DNA of 21,755 bases from NCBI GenBank assembly GCA_035527515.1, contig DATLAJ010000068.1, positions 1-21,755 of the forward strand. Reading direction: 5' to 3'. The number at the start of each line of letters is the position of its first letter. The first letter of the stretch is position 1. The translations under genes and the position numbers were made by a program. Source of the stretch: a bacterium. GTDB taxonomy: Bacteria; B130-G9. Under the pieces are notes generated by a model. That model was not told the origin of the DNA and did not search any database. It worked only from the letters and a program-made list of their open reading frames with translations. This document shows positions 6,774-14,673 of this stretch, piece after piece.

Positions 6774-7700
6774 CTATGTCGTTTCCTGCGGTCTTGCGGT
6801 GGCCTTAAAGAGGGCTAGCTGGCCTTGTTCTCTCAGCAAGTGAGTTTTGGCCGCTGGTTCAAAATTGAGGACTAGTGCCTCAGTCATTGAGTTTCTGTTC
6901 GTTTCGTTAGCCCCTATGTAATAGAAGTGTTGCCTCGTCGTCACCCTATATCCTGACCAAATCATGTCAATATACTTGTTCTTTCTGTATTTATTCTCGC
7001 ACCAAGTCGATAGGATAAATCTTGCGTCTGAGCCTCTCAGAATTGCGTTAAGCTCTACCTCATCCGTCTCGGACCAAGAATCGAAGTAGTCCACGTGTCT
7101 TCCAACGTAAGGGGGATCGCAGTAGATAAAATCATCCGGTCCAGCCTGGGATAGCGACTCTTTGAACTCCATACAGGCAATTGTCCAGCTGTCATTCTGC
7201 CTCAACAACAGAGATGTCCATTTCACCTGATTGCAGATTTTCGTTATGTATGACCTGGTGAATCTATTCGGTTTGTGGCCAAAAGGGACATTATATGATT
7301 TGTCTCTGTTGAATCTCACAAGACCGTTGAAACACGACCGGCTAAGAAAGAGAAAGTCCAGAGGGTTGTGTTCGGCATTGAATCTGTCTCTGACTTCATA
7401 GTAGTAGTCCGCCCCGAACGCGGAGAGTTTCCCCCCCTCGGTCTTCAAGAACTCTGACACCAGCGCAGGTGTGATACGCCCTTTAGCGACCTGATCGTAG
7501 AACGCGACGATGTGAGGATTTGAGTCTGAGAGAAAGGCCCTCCTGGGTCGCACATTGAACCCGACTACCCCAGAGCCCAGGAACGGCTCGAAGTAAACGC
7601 CATTAAGTTCCTGAGGCAGGTTGTCCATTATCCAGTTGACCAGTTTCGTTTTTATACCCTGGCACTTGATCGGTGGCACTCGTACTCGTTCAGCTGTCAT
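6774..7700 (-). CDS. Dam/D12-class adenine-specific DNA methyltransferase
   Basis: This 308-aa protein is an N6-adenine methyltransferase of the D12 (Dam-like, alpha) class. The N-terminal AdoMet motifs are CQGIKTKLVNWI and FEPFLGSGVVGFN (about residue 40), followed by the acidic LSDSNPHIVAFY. The catalytic motif IV is CDPPYVGRHVDYF (about 194-206). The order motif I, target-recognition region, motif IV fits this class. Length is slightly above E. coli Dam. The gene is visibly richer in A and T than leuS, with which it converges across 57 bases, suggesting transfer. No endonuclease is adjacent, so it may be an orphan or phage-derived methylase; the target sequence (GATC or other) cannot be read. 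The ATG at 7700 has only a weak ribosome binding site. Confidence 0.92.
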   Translation of the reverse strand: MTAERVRVPPIKCQGIKTKLVNWIMDNLPQELNGVYFEPFLGSGVVGFNVRPRRAFLSDSNPHIVAFYDQVAKGRITPALVSEFLKTEGGKLSAFGADYYYEVRDRFNAEHNPLDFLFLSRSCFNGLVRFNRDKSYNVPFGHKPNRFTRSYITKICNQVKWTSLLLRQNDSWTIACMEFKESLSQAGPDDFIYCDPPYVGRHVDYFDSWSETDEVELNAILRGSDARFILSTWCENKYRKNKYIDMIWSGYRVTTRQHFYYIGANETNRNSMTEALVLNFEPAAKTHLLREQGQLALFKATARPQETT

Positions 7701-7871
7701 CCAATTTCTACTTCGTGAACTGCCAGTCGCAGGACGCGATGTTGCTCGCGAAGTCCATGCTACCCGCGTGGGTGCATGCCGCGAACCAAAGTCAACTCAG
7801 GCCGATCTACTCAAGGTGCGCGAACCTCACCGAACGCGAGTGCAATTGCACGAGGCGCATAATGAGATGGT

Positions 7872-8855
7872 TCACCTGTTAATGGCATAAATAGCTGTCA
7901 GTGTCTCAACATACGTCATTCCATCAGGGGCACACATAATGTTGTCAATCCACTTGTCATCAACTTCGAACGGGATATGCGTGATGGTGGCGCCATCCGC
8001 CGAGACAACTACCACTCCATCCCCTGATGTTCCAAACCATAGATTACCCGCCTCGTCTTCATCCGCGCAATAAACGGCTGAGCTAATATCTGCACGCTCA
8101 TACAGAGAAAAAACGAAGCCTTCCCAAAACCCCAGAAGGGTATGAGGACCACAGATCCAATAAATGTCACGGCTGTCCTTATATATCTCATACGGCATTT
8201 TCAAAGGCAACCCCGTATTCCCAGGCGCGTAGAACCAGTCAAAGTCGCCTGAAAGCGACCACTCGAATACCCCATACTGGGTTCCTGTGAATGCGCCGCC
8301 CGGAGCCGGCCCAATCGCGCCACATACGGGACTCACGTCATTCCTGCCGAGAAGCACCTGCCATTCAGCACCGTCATACATCTGAATGCTCAGATCAGCG
8401 GCTACCCATGGGTGACTATTCTGATCTACCCAGAGAACCTGGATCCCAACCTTACCAAAACCAGTCACATCAAACGGGTAATATGGTTGTGCCCCGTGAT
8501 CGGTCAGCCTCCAAAGAGGTGGTAGGCCCGGCTCTTGCGGGGAGCTGCCAATCAGCCACAGATCATGGGGACCCCAATGACAGTGCGCCGACCTGTAAAG
8601 TGGAGTTGTCTCAATCACTGACTCTATAGCCCAGCTCTCTAAATCGAGAAAACAGAGCAAATTCTCGGTTGAAAATACTATGGTTTCGTCATCAAATAGT
8701 GTCATACCACCAACGAAGGAGCTGTTCGAGTAAACAAGCTGCCACCCTGAATCATCGGCCGTCGCCCACGCATCTGCTTCACCGGAGCACAGAACGCATA
8801 CGCTTAAACCTATCACGACAGTGCACACTACACAAAGTAGATAGATTGATCTCAT
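7872..8855 (-). CDS. exported beta-propeller-like protein
   Basis: This 327-aa protein begins with a signal peptide (hydrophobic core about residues 4-24, likely cleavage near the ADAWA region). The rest is a run of tryptophan-rich four-strand-like units of about 40 residues. The clearest is DEAGNLWFGTSGDGVVVV near the C-terminus, a two-component-regulator propeller (Reg_prop) repeat. Other units are more diverged (HPWVAADLSIQMYDGAEW, RDIYWICGPHTLLGFW). No kinase, DNA-binding or anchor domain follows, so it probably acts in the periplasm or outside the cell as a binding scaffold. It is a smaller, diverged relative of the protein at 14670-16640. The ATG at 8855 has AGGAG eleven bases upstream and AGGA three bases upstream. 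It lies 171 bases before the D12 methylase in the same direction. The substrate or partner is unknown. Confidence 0.75.
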   Translation of the reverse strand: MRSIYLLCVVCTVVIGLSVCVLCSGEADAWATADDSGWQLVYSNSSFVGGMTLFDDETIVFSTENLLCFLDLESWAIESVIETTPLYRSAHCHWGPHDLWLIGSSPQEPGLPPLWRLTDHGAQPYYPFDVTGFGKVGIQVLWVDQNSHPWVAADLSIQMYDGAEWQVLLGRNDVSPVCGAIGPAPGGAFTGTQYGVFEWSLSGDFDWFYAPGNTGLPLKMPYEIYKDSRDIYWICGPHTLLGFWEGFVFSLYERADISSAVYCADEDEAGNLWFGTSGDGVVVVSADGATITHIPFEVDDKWIDNIMCAPDGMTYVETLTAIYAINR

Positions 8856-8965
8856 TTTCCTAGTCTCCTAACAACTTTCCCAACCAAGCCATGCTCAGTC
8901 GCCTTTTCACTGATTTGTCCTCTCTTAACGTCTTTTGACCACAAATCGCCTTGTCGAAGCTCTGC
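8852..8965 (-). pseudogene. possible relic coding frame overlapping the propeller start
   Basis: On the minus strand, 37 codons without a stop (8965-8855) read in a protein-like way, for example GDLWSKDVKRGQ and EHGLVGKVVRRLGK. They end in a TGA that overlaps the ATG of the propeller gene as ATGA. There is no start codon of normal strength inside, and the frame is closed upstream by TGA at 8968-8966. It may be the tail of a gene once coupled to the propeller gene and since disrupted, or chance. I cannot assign a family. Confidence 0.2.
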
Positions 8966-9304
8966 TCACGGAGTAGGTTCCATCATTAAGTGTGTAAACT
9001 CAAGTTAGGCAGCTTGCGTTGTTTTATCAAGTTCTTGTTGTCAGCCATCAACATAGAGGGTGCCTTCAGGGCTGGTTTGGCTTTTCCGCGCCTTGTTCCG
9101 CAGGCTCCACCTACGCCTGCTCGTCGTGCCTCTTCAGGGCACTGCTGAATACCCAAATGGTGCTGGCAATAGGTGAAACACACAAACTCATTGATCGCCG
9201 ACATCCTTACGAGCTTCGCCTATGACGACCCCGTATCCGACAAAGCCAAATGCGTTACACTAAACTAGCGTGAACCCATTGCAGAACCCGGGGTAGTCTT
9301 CTAA
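8966..9304. other. non-coding or decayed stretch
   Basis: About 340 bases without a credible gene. The frames over 8986-9204 (minus) and 9019-9225 (plus) are short, lack good ribosome binding sites and have cysteine/arginine-rich compositions that look like shadow translations. A weak minus-strand promoter candidate lies at 9002-9030. There is no tRNA, CRISPR or insertion-sequence end that I can see. Confidence 0.4.
9002..9030 (-). promoter_or_regulatory. candidate promoter for the exported propeller gene
   Basis: Read on the minus strand, TTGATA (9030-9025, five of six matches to the -35 consensus) is followed after exactly 17 bases by TAACTT (9007-9002, three of six). It would start transcription about 140 bases upstream of the ATG at 8855. 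The weak -10 makes this tentative. Confidence 0.22.
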
Positions 9305-9637
9305 CCGGGTCGCAGCAATGGCAGCTCACAAACGCAAAACGAGACTCTGTACGAGCCTGACACATCATCAATGTGATTGTTGGCGTGGATGTTCTTGACA
9401 ACGGAAACTGCTTTGGACAGACTTGTAACATGCTCGCGCTGACGCCGGTGGTACAGACTAAAAACCGAATCACAGGCATTGTCAGTTTCAATGATCTCTG
9501 GAAGGCCGGCAGGTAAAAATCGGGATAATGTTCTAAAGATGACAGGTCTCTTCGTTGATATTGATCACTCGGTCGATTTTGACGTCATGAGTGAGCTCGA
9601 ATTACGCCCTAGTGATGCTATCAGTCCCGTTGGATAA
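9305..9637 (+). pseudogene. frameshifted coding relics, unknown family
   Basis: Three neighbouring plus-strand pieces look coding, but in shifting frames. The first is 9305-9376, containing NGSSQTQNETLYEPDTS. The second is 9361-9516, containing INVIVGVDVLDNGNCFGQ and RITGIVSFNDLWKAGR. The third is 9491-9637, containing NVLKMTGLFVDIDHSVDF and ending in TAA. None has a start codon with a ribosome binding site, and the frame changes twice. The simplest reading is a degraded gene for an exported or secreted protein. I do not recognise the family, and chance open frames remain possible. Confidence 0.25.
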
Positions 9638-9646
9638 CATTAGATA

Positions 9647-9754
9647 ATGAGCAATCCCGAGGTGTGCATGGCGGAAGCGTGGGATGATAGATTTGAGAGT
9701 GGAGATTGTGAGAATTGTGCGAGCTGGGCTTGCGCATTGATGGGTTTTGGTTGA
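9647..9754 (+). CDS. possible 28-35 aa leader peptide, cysteine-rich
   Basis: A small frame from an ATG at 9647 or, better, from the ATG at 9668 ends in a TGA at 9752-9754. GAGG lies six bases upstream of the ATG at 9668. The product reads MAEAWDDRFESGDCENCASW and then ACALMGFG, with a C-x2-C-x4-C pattern. It overlaps the TTG start of the glycosyltransferase gene (9747) by eight bases, so its translation could deliver ribosomes to that poor start. It may be a coupling leader, a real microprotein or the end of a lost gene. No family recognised. Confidence 0.3.
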   Translation: MSNPEVCMAEAWDDRFESGDCENCASWACALMGFG

Positions 9755-11450
9755 GCCACCGGTGAGCGTTGAGAGAGCCGGCCGGCGTCTGCGCTGGCCA
9801 TTGGTCGTACTTCTTCTGCTGTTGGCGTTTCAGGGCATTCGTGCCTTGTCTATCATAGGTAGGGGCGACGAATGTCCATACGATGATACGTTCATTACAC
9901 TTCGATACGCCAGAAACCTTGTGGAAGGAAACGGCCTGGTCTTCAACCTCGGCGAGCGCGTGGAGGGGTTCAGCTGCTTTCTGTGGGCTATGATCAACGC
10001 GGCGGCTATGGCTTTAGGGTTGAACGGCCCCATCTTCTCGGTCGGCGCCTCGATTCTGCTTGGGTTGGGCGGCATTGCTCTTTGCTTTTGGGCAGGAGGG
10101 AGGTTTGAGGCAACTGATGGGTGGACGAAGGCTCTGGGGAGGTTGTTCTGCTGCTGGATCGTGCTCGCACCCCCGGTAGTAGCTGGGTGGGCAACTTCGG
10201 GGATGGAGATACAGCTTTATGCCCTCCTTCTAATTCCCGGAGTGGTGCTGCTCTATGAAGATTGGGTCAAGAAAGAGCGGGTCTCTCCTTTGACAGGCGC
10301 TCTGTTTGCGCTCCTGATCCTCACAAGACCAGAGGGCATTTTTTGTCTGCTCTTCCTGCTGGTCTTCCTCATCGTCATGCAGATGATACGAACCAGAAGG
10401 TTTGACCTCGGCGAACTCCGCAAACTGCTTCCTGGCAGCCTAATAGCGTTTGGCGCATACATCTGCCTCATCGCCTTTAGAATCATCTACTATCACGACA
10501 TTTTCCCGAACACCCATTACGCCAAAGTGGCCTGGGCCTGGGTCAACGTCGAGGCCTGGACTTATCACGTCACCCATTTGGCCTTGGAGTTGAACTGGCT
10601 GCTCGTCCTGATTCCACTTGCCTTTCTCGCGAAAGAGGCGAGGAGGTTTTCGACTTTCTTGCTCGCCCCGATCCTTTTTATATTCATATCTAGCATAGCG
10701 GTCGGAGGGACGCTTGGCGGCGGAGGGTACAGGTTGTTTATCCCTTACCTTCCGTTCGTAGCGCTGCTCTGTGGTCAGGGACTCATAAATGTGGTGGTGC
10801 TTCTCCAGAGATTCTTCAGGAATCGGCGCTGGAAGGCCGTGCTTTCGACAGCGATCATCCTTCTTGCTGCGGCGCTCGTCCCCCAAAGCAAGGGGGCTAT
10901 GAAGACCTTCCTAAATGCCCGCTCAAACGCGCACGGCGCCAAGATGTTCTTTCTGAACAAGGCCGTCGTGCCAGATAGGGTGCTTGGCGAGTGGCTTCGA
11001 GACAACATCCCCAAGAACTTCCATATCGCCACGGACAGGATTGGGAGAGTCCCTTTCTACTCGAGGTTATACACCCTCGACATGTTCGGTTTGACCGAGC
11101 CGCGAATCGCCCATAAGCCGATCCCGAAAACGACCCAACGATTTGCGCCTTCGGAAATGCGCTCGGTCTCGGCCACGCTGAAGAAGGATTGGGATTACGC
11201 TCTTGAGGTCAAACCAGAGATCATCATCGACATTCTTCCGCTCTGGCCCCAGATGACGATCCGAATACTGGATGACTATTGCCCCACGGAGGTAACGCTG
11301 CCAAACGGACGAGTCGCAAAGTTCCTCATAAGGCGTGACCTTGAAGGCTTACGGGGGCTCATGTGCAGGGAGCTCGAGGGCATCGAGGACTTACGTTTAA
11401 TGAGACCGGACGGTCCTAAGCCGGCAATTGGAACGCTGCAACAGAGATAA
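9747..11450 (+). CDS. GT-C-type membrane glycosyltransferase
   Basis: This 567-aa integral membrane protein resembles polyprenyl-phosphate-sugar-dependent GT-C glycosyltransferases, which transfer sugars on the outer face of the inner membrane. After the first helix (about 17-37) comes the first external loop, with the paired aspartates Asp46-Asp47 in CPYDDTFITLRYARNLVEGN and then GERVEGFSCFLW. This is the signature of a bacterial family related to arabinosyl- and ArnT-like transferases. Roughly ten to eleven further helices run to about residue 375. A soluble C-terminal domain (about 400-567) follows, with the conserved type of segment LYTLDMFGLTEPRIA. The start is TTG at 9747, just after an in-frame TGA (9738); a GTG at 9762 is the alternative. 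Donor and acceptor sugars are unknown. It converges on the GT39-like gene with a 22-base gap. Confidence 0.82.
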   Translation: MVEPPVSVERAGRRLRWPLVVLLLLLAFQGIRALSIIGRGDECPYDDTFITLRYARNLVEGNGLVFNLGERVEGFSCFLWAMINAAAMALGLNGPIFSVGASILLGLGGIALCFWAGGRFEATDGWTKALGRLFCCWIVLAPPVVAGWATSGMEIQLYALLLIPGVVLLYEDWVKKERVSPLTGALFALLILTRPEGIFCLLFLLVFLIVMQMIRTRRFDLGELRKLLPGSLIAFGAYICLIAFRIIYYHDIFPNTHYAKVAWAWVNVEAWTYHVTHLALELNWLLVLIPLAFLAKEARRFSTFLLAPILFIFISSIAVGGTLGGGGYRLFIPYLPFVALLCGQGLINVVVLLQRFFRNRRWKAVLSTAIILLAAALVPQSKGAMKTFLNARSNAHGAKMFFLNKAVVPDRVLGEWLRDNIPKNFHIATDRIGRVPFYSRLYTLDMFGLTEPRIAHKPIPKTTQRFAPSEMRSVSATLKKDWDYALEVKPEIIIDILPLWPQMTIRILDDYCPTEVTLPNGRVAKFLIRRDLEGLRGLMCRELEGIEDLRLMRPDGPKPAIGTLQQR

Positions 11451-11472
11451 TCGCAAGCCCGGCCCCAAGTGG

Positions 11473-12924
11473 CTAATAGACAGGATACGCTGAGAAGCCC
11501 AGCCGCGTCGCTATTGCCTGCACGAGGTCGCGCAGCGCCTCAGGATACAAAAAGAAGCAGAAGACCAGGGCGGCATAGGTTGAGGCGGCAACGATAATTG
11601 CTGTGCGGGCTCCTGAGGAGAGCCTTGCGAAGCGCTGGGCAAAGACGCCAGTGAACGTTAGGGCGAGCGGCTCGAAGGGCAACCGGAACCTGTGCGAGGC
11701 GTTGATTGTGGCGGCCAGCAGCCACGCACAGAGAAGCGGCGACAGATAGAGCAGCGTCTCGGACCATCTGCGTTTCGAAAGAAACATCAAAAACCCCAGA
11801 ATCGCGAACGGCAGGACAAACGCGTATGATGCGATGAAATGCCCAGAGTCGTCGAACACGTGCCAGAACTTCACGCTCTCCTTGAAGCTCTTTTTTGCGT
11901 ATCGGGCTGGATGGGAGAGAATGGTGCGCACGGCGGCGCTCAAGAAGGCCTTATCAAGCTCCACTTCGGTCAGGCCCTCGAACTCGGCGGTCTTGGATTT
12001 CGGCAGAAACTCAAACCCCGCCATCGGGCCTTTCAAGACAACAGGAAGCATAACGTCGGTAACCGATTCGCCCGAATTGAGCCGGCTCTTCTGCTCGTTG
12101 ATACGTAGTTTGATCTCGACGAGTTTTTCTTTGGGTATTGCCGACCAGAAGTAGCCGTCGGGCGAGAGCGAATTGTGCTGATACCAGAGCGTCGCGCCTC
12201 CGTGAGTGTCAAATGGTATAAAGGCCCTCATCGTGATCGCGTTTCGGATTGCCCAGGGCACCAGGCATAGACAGGCGATTCCCAGGACCAGCCCCGTTCG
12301 CTTTAGTCGTGCCTTTCGATCGCCCCAGCGTTGTCCCTTTGCGAGAAGCGCCCATAGCGGTAGGACCGCGACTAGGGGGAACAGAGTCGGGCGGCATAGC
12401 CAGGAGAGTCCGATGACGGCTCCGGCCAGGACCGCCGAGACTTTGGACGGGGGATCGGTGAGCGCTCGTAGGAGCAGAAGCGCTGAGAGCGTCGCCAGGA
12501 GCGAGAAGAGGTTCTCTGTCATGAACGTGTTTGTCAGTCCCACGAGCGGCGGATATACTGCTAGCATCGTCGCTACGATGGCGGCCGGGCGGTTTCGCCC
12601 AATTATGTGCAGCGCGGTGTAGTAGAGCACGACAACGCATAGGGAGCCGATGACGGCTTCGCCGATGCTGATCGGCCAGTAGCAGTTGCCTCCAAAGATG
12701 GCAAAGAAGACCGCGAGGAAGATGGGGTAAAGTGGAAGCCGATAGGCTGTCGGATGGCCCGGCTGGTAGCAGTACCCGTGGCCATGTGCGATGTTCTGGC
12801 CAAGAATTACGTATTCGGCGGCATCAACGTTGTATGGAAGCGATGGGAACAAGAAGGCGAAGATGATACGGGCAACCAGGGCGAGCAGGAAGACGAATAT
12901 GGGGAAGTGTCTCGACTCAAGCAA
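11473..12924 (-). CDS. GT39/PMT-family (ArnT-like) membrane glycosyltransferase
   Basis: This 483-aa integral membrane protein of the dolichyl-phosphate-mannose mannosyltransferase / PMT_2 type probably transfers a sugar from a polyprenyl-phosphate carrier to lipid, glycan or protein outside the inner membrane. The N-terminal helix (8-28) is followed by the first loop with Asp34 in YNVDAAEYVILGQNIAHGHG, then YRLPLYPIFLAVFF, FMTENLF and WLCRPTLFPLV, all family features. About eleven helices are visible, with a periplasmic loop around residues 245-340 (FDTHGGATLWYQHN). The start is TTG at 12924: an in-frame TGA lies three codons upstream and no ATG occurs before about residue 110, so a non-ATG start is forced. 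It is divergent from the DUF2079 gene across 90 bases, which must hold both promoters. Specificity is unknown. Confidence 0.82.
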   Translation of the reverse strand: MLESRHFPIFVFLLALVARIIFAFLFPSLPYNVDAAEYVILGQNIAHGHGYCYQPGHPTAYRLPLYPIFLAVFFAIFGGNCYWPISIGEAVIGSLCVVVLYYTALHIIGRNRPAAIVATMLAVYPPLVGLTNTFMTENLFSLLATLSALLLLRALTDPPSKVSAVLAGAVIGLSWLCRPTLFPLVAVLPLWALLAKGQRWGDRKARLKRTGLVLGIACLCLVPWAIRNAITMRAFIPFDTHGGATLWYQHNSLSPDGYFWSAIPKEKLVEIKLRINEQKSRLNSGESVTDVMLPVVLKGPMAGFEFLPKSKTAEFEGLTEVELDKAFLSAAVRTILSHPARYAKKSFKESVKFWHVFDDSGHFIASYAFVLPFAILGFLMFLSKRRWSETLLYLSPLLCAWLLAATINASHRFRLPFEPLALTFTGVFAQRFARLSSGARTAIIVAASTYAALVFCFFLYPEALRDLVQAIATRLGFSAYPVY

Positions 12925-13014
12925 CAGCTGTCACCAAACTATGCTGTGCGGCTTGCACCAGCACTGGGCCGATCGCAAAGCAACCAGATTTATGAGCAAC
13001 TTAGGGCCTGAGAC

Positions 13015-14673
13015 TTGAAAGCTGGAAGAGGAATACGGCTGGCCCCACTGTGGGCCCTGACATTGTTCCTGGTTGTCCCGCTGTGGGCGTCGAGGGACTC
13101 TGACCTTGGGCAAGCCTATGGGCTCTACGCTGACTGGTGTGGCCGATTGGCGCTCTGTGTCCTTGTGGCTCTTGCCGCGCTCGCCATTCACGTGTGCCTC
13201 CACCAGCAGATTGGCGCCCGCATCGAGCGATTCGTATCCCAGCATTTCAGAAAGCTCCTCGCGCTATACGTTCTTGCCTACACCGCAATCTTCGCCGCGC
13301 TGGCCATTGTTGGATACCTGCGGTTTCACTCTGATGTCGATTATGCGAACTTCTTTCAATCCCTGAACAGCGCCGCGCACGGACGCTTCTTCACCAATTG
13401 CCTCTCAAACGCGCCTCGTGAGATTAGCATATTCGCCGATCACAATGCGCCCATAATGTTCCTCCTCCTGCCGATCTATATGCTACTGCCGTATCCCTCG
13501 GTTCTGCTCGTTATCTCAACACTAATCCTCGCATCGACAGCCGTCATCCTCTCGCGATACCTGACGCAAATTGCTGGCCTCGACCGCACAACCACACTTT
13601 GCCTATGCATGGCAGCGACGCTAGCGCCATATTTCGTTTCGCAGAACTTCGAGGGTCTCTCGATAGAGATGTTCGCGCCGCCGCTGTTTGTCCTTGCATT
13701 TTACCTCTTCGAGAAGGAGAGGTTCTGGCCGTTCATGCTCGTCCTGCTGCTCCTAAACTCGCTCAAGGAGCAGGTCGCAATAGTCATGATGGTCTTCGTG
13801 TTGATAGCGCTTGCAAGAGGGAAAAGCGCGAGGTGGGCGGTCGGCCCGTTTCTGCTCAACGCGGCGATGATATTCATCTCGTTTGGACTGGTCATCCCGC
13901 ACTTCCGCCCGACTGGCGCCTACAAGCTCCTGAATCCTGATACCGCGACCTCGCTTGCTGACCAGGCGATGGCCTACCTGAGGCATCCGGCGAGTGCGGT
14001 TCAGCAGGTGCTGGCTCCATTCCGGCTGACTTACGTCTATATAATCGCGGCAACGAACCTCTTTGTTCTCCCGTTTCTGGCCCTCGAATCGCTATTCGTC
14101 TTGCCATCGCTCGCCAAGAACATCCTCTTTGTCGGTTGGGCGGCGAACATCATGTCGAAGCACGCCCTTCTGATGTCGGGCGCAATGGCGGTCGCAGTCG
14201 GCAAGGGAGTCGGCAAGTTCGCGCTGGTTGCACGCCGAAAGCATGCCGCCATCTCCCTGGCAGCCTCGGCTCGGAGCCCCGCCACACGAGTGCTCGCCAT
14301 CCTGCTCCTGGCGTCGTCTATAGCCCACATCCCTGTGTGGTCGAGAAACGTCAATCTCGCCAAACACGCAAACCACGAGTCAAAGGTAGAGCTGCTCAAA
14401 ATAATCCCGCGTGATGCTGTCATCGCGCTGCCACAAGATATGCTGACGCGATTCAGCACGCGTAATAAGCTCTACAACTCGGCGACGCCCAGTGGCCTGA
14501 CGGGCTTCGAGATGCCCGTCGATTATGTGGTTATCGACACGTCATTTCACCCCGAACACTATGATTACGCGGGCCTATTGCGAGCGGTTGAGGTGAATCA
14601 GGGGATGTACAAAGGGTTTAAGCTGACGAGGCGCTCAGATGGTCTTTACTTATTTGAGAGGCAGAGGAGATGA
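13015..14673 (+). CDS. DUF2079 polytopic membrane protein
   Basis: This 552-aa membrane protein matches the DUF2079 family pattern. The first loop carries SDVDYANFFQSLNSAAHGRF and a conserved DHNAPIMFLLLPIYML segment. Later come FVSQNFEGLSIEMFAPPLFV and FWPFMLVLLLLNSLKEQVA. Around ten helices are visible. The soluble C-terminal part (about 455-552) includes MPVDYVVIDTSFHPEHYDYA. DUF2079 proteins have the topology of GT-C glycosyltransferases, but their reaction is not established. The start is TTG at 13015 because an in-frame TGA ends four bases before it; AGGG lies about nine bases upstream. The stop overlaps the next start as ATGA, so the propeller protein downstream is translationally coupled to it and probably works with it at the envelope. 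Confidence 0.85.
   Translation: MKAGRGIRLAPLWALTLFLVVPLWASRDSDLGQAYGLYADWCGRLALCVLVALAALAIHVCLHQQIGARIERFVSQHFRKLLALYVLAYTAIFAALAIVGYLRFHSDVDYANFFQSLNSAAHGRFFTNCLSNAPREISIFADHNAPIMFLLLPIYMLLPYPSVLLVISTLILASTAVILSRYLTQIAGLDRTTTLCLCMAATLAPYFVSQNFEGLSIEMFAPPLFVLAFYLFEKERFWPFMLVLLLLNSLKEQVAIVMMVFVLIALARGKSARWAVGPFLLNAAMIFISFGLVIPHFRPTGAYKLLNPDTATSLADQAMAYLRHPASAVQQVLAPFRLTYVYIIAATNLFVLPFLALESLFVLPSLAKNILFVGWAANIMSKHALLMSGAMAVAVGKGVGKFALVARRKHAAISLAASARSPATRVLAILLLASSIAHIPVWSRNVNLAKHANHESKVELLKIIPRDAVIALPQDMLTRFSTRNKLYNSATPSGLTGFEMPVDYVVIDTSFHPEHYDYAGLLRAVEVNQGMYKGFKLTRRSDGLYLFERQRR

Noticed and set aside
7673-7890. Plus-strand frames in the gap between the D12 methylase and the propeller gene
   Set aside because: Two overlapping frames, neither with a ribosome binding site, running opposite the start of the methylase and the end of the propeller gene. 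The 171-base gap shows nothing else firm.
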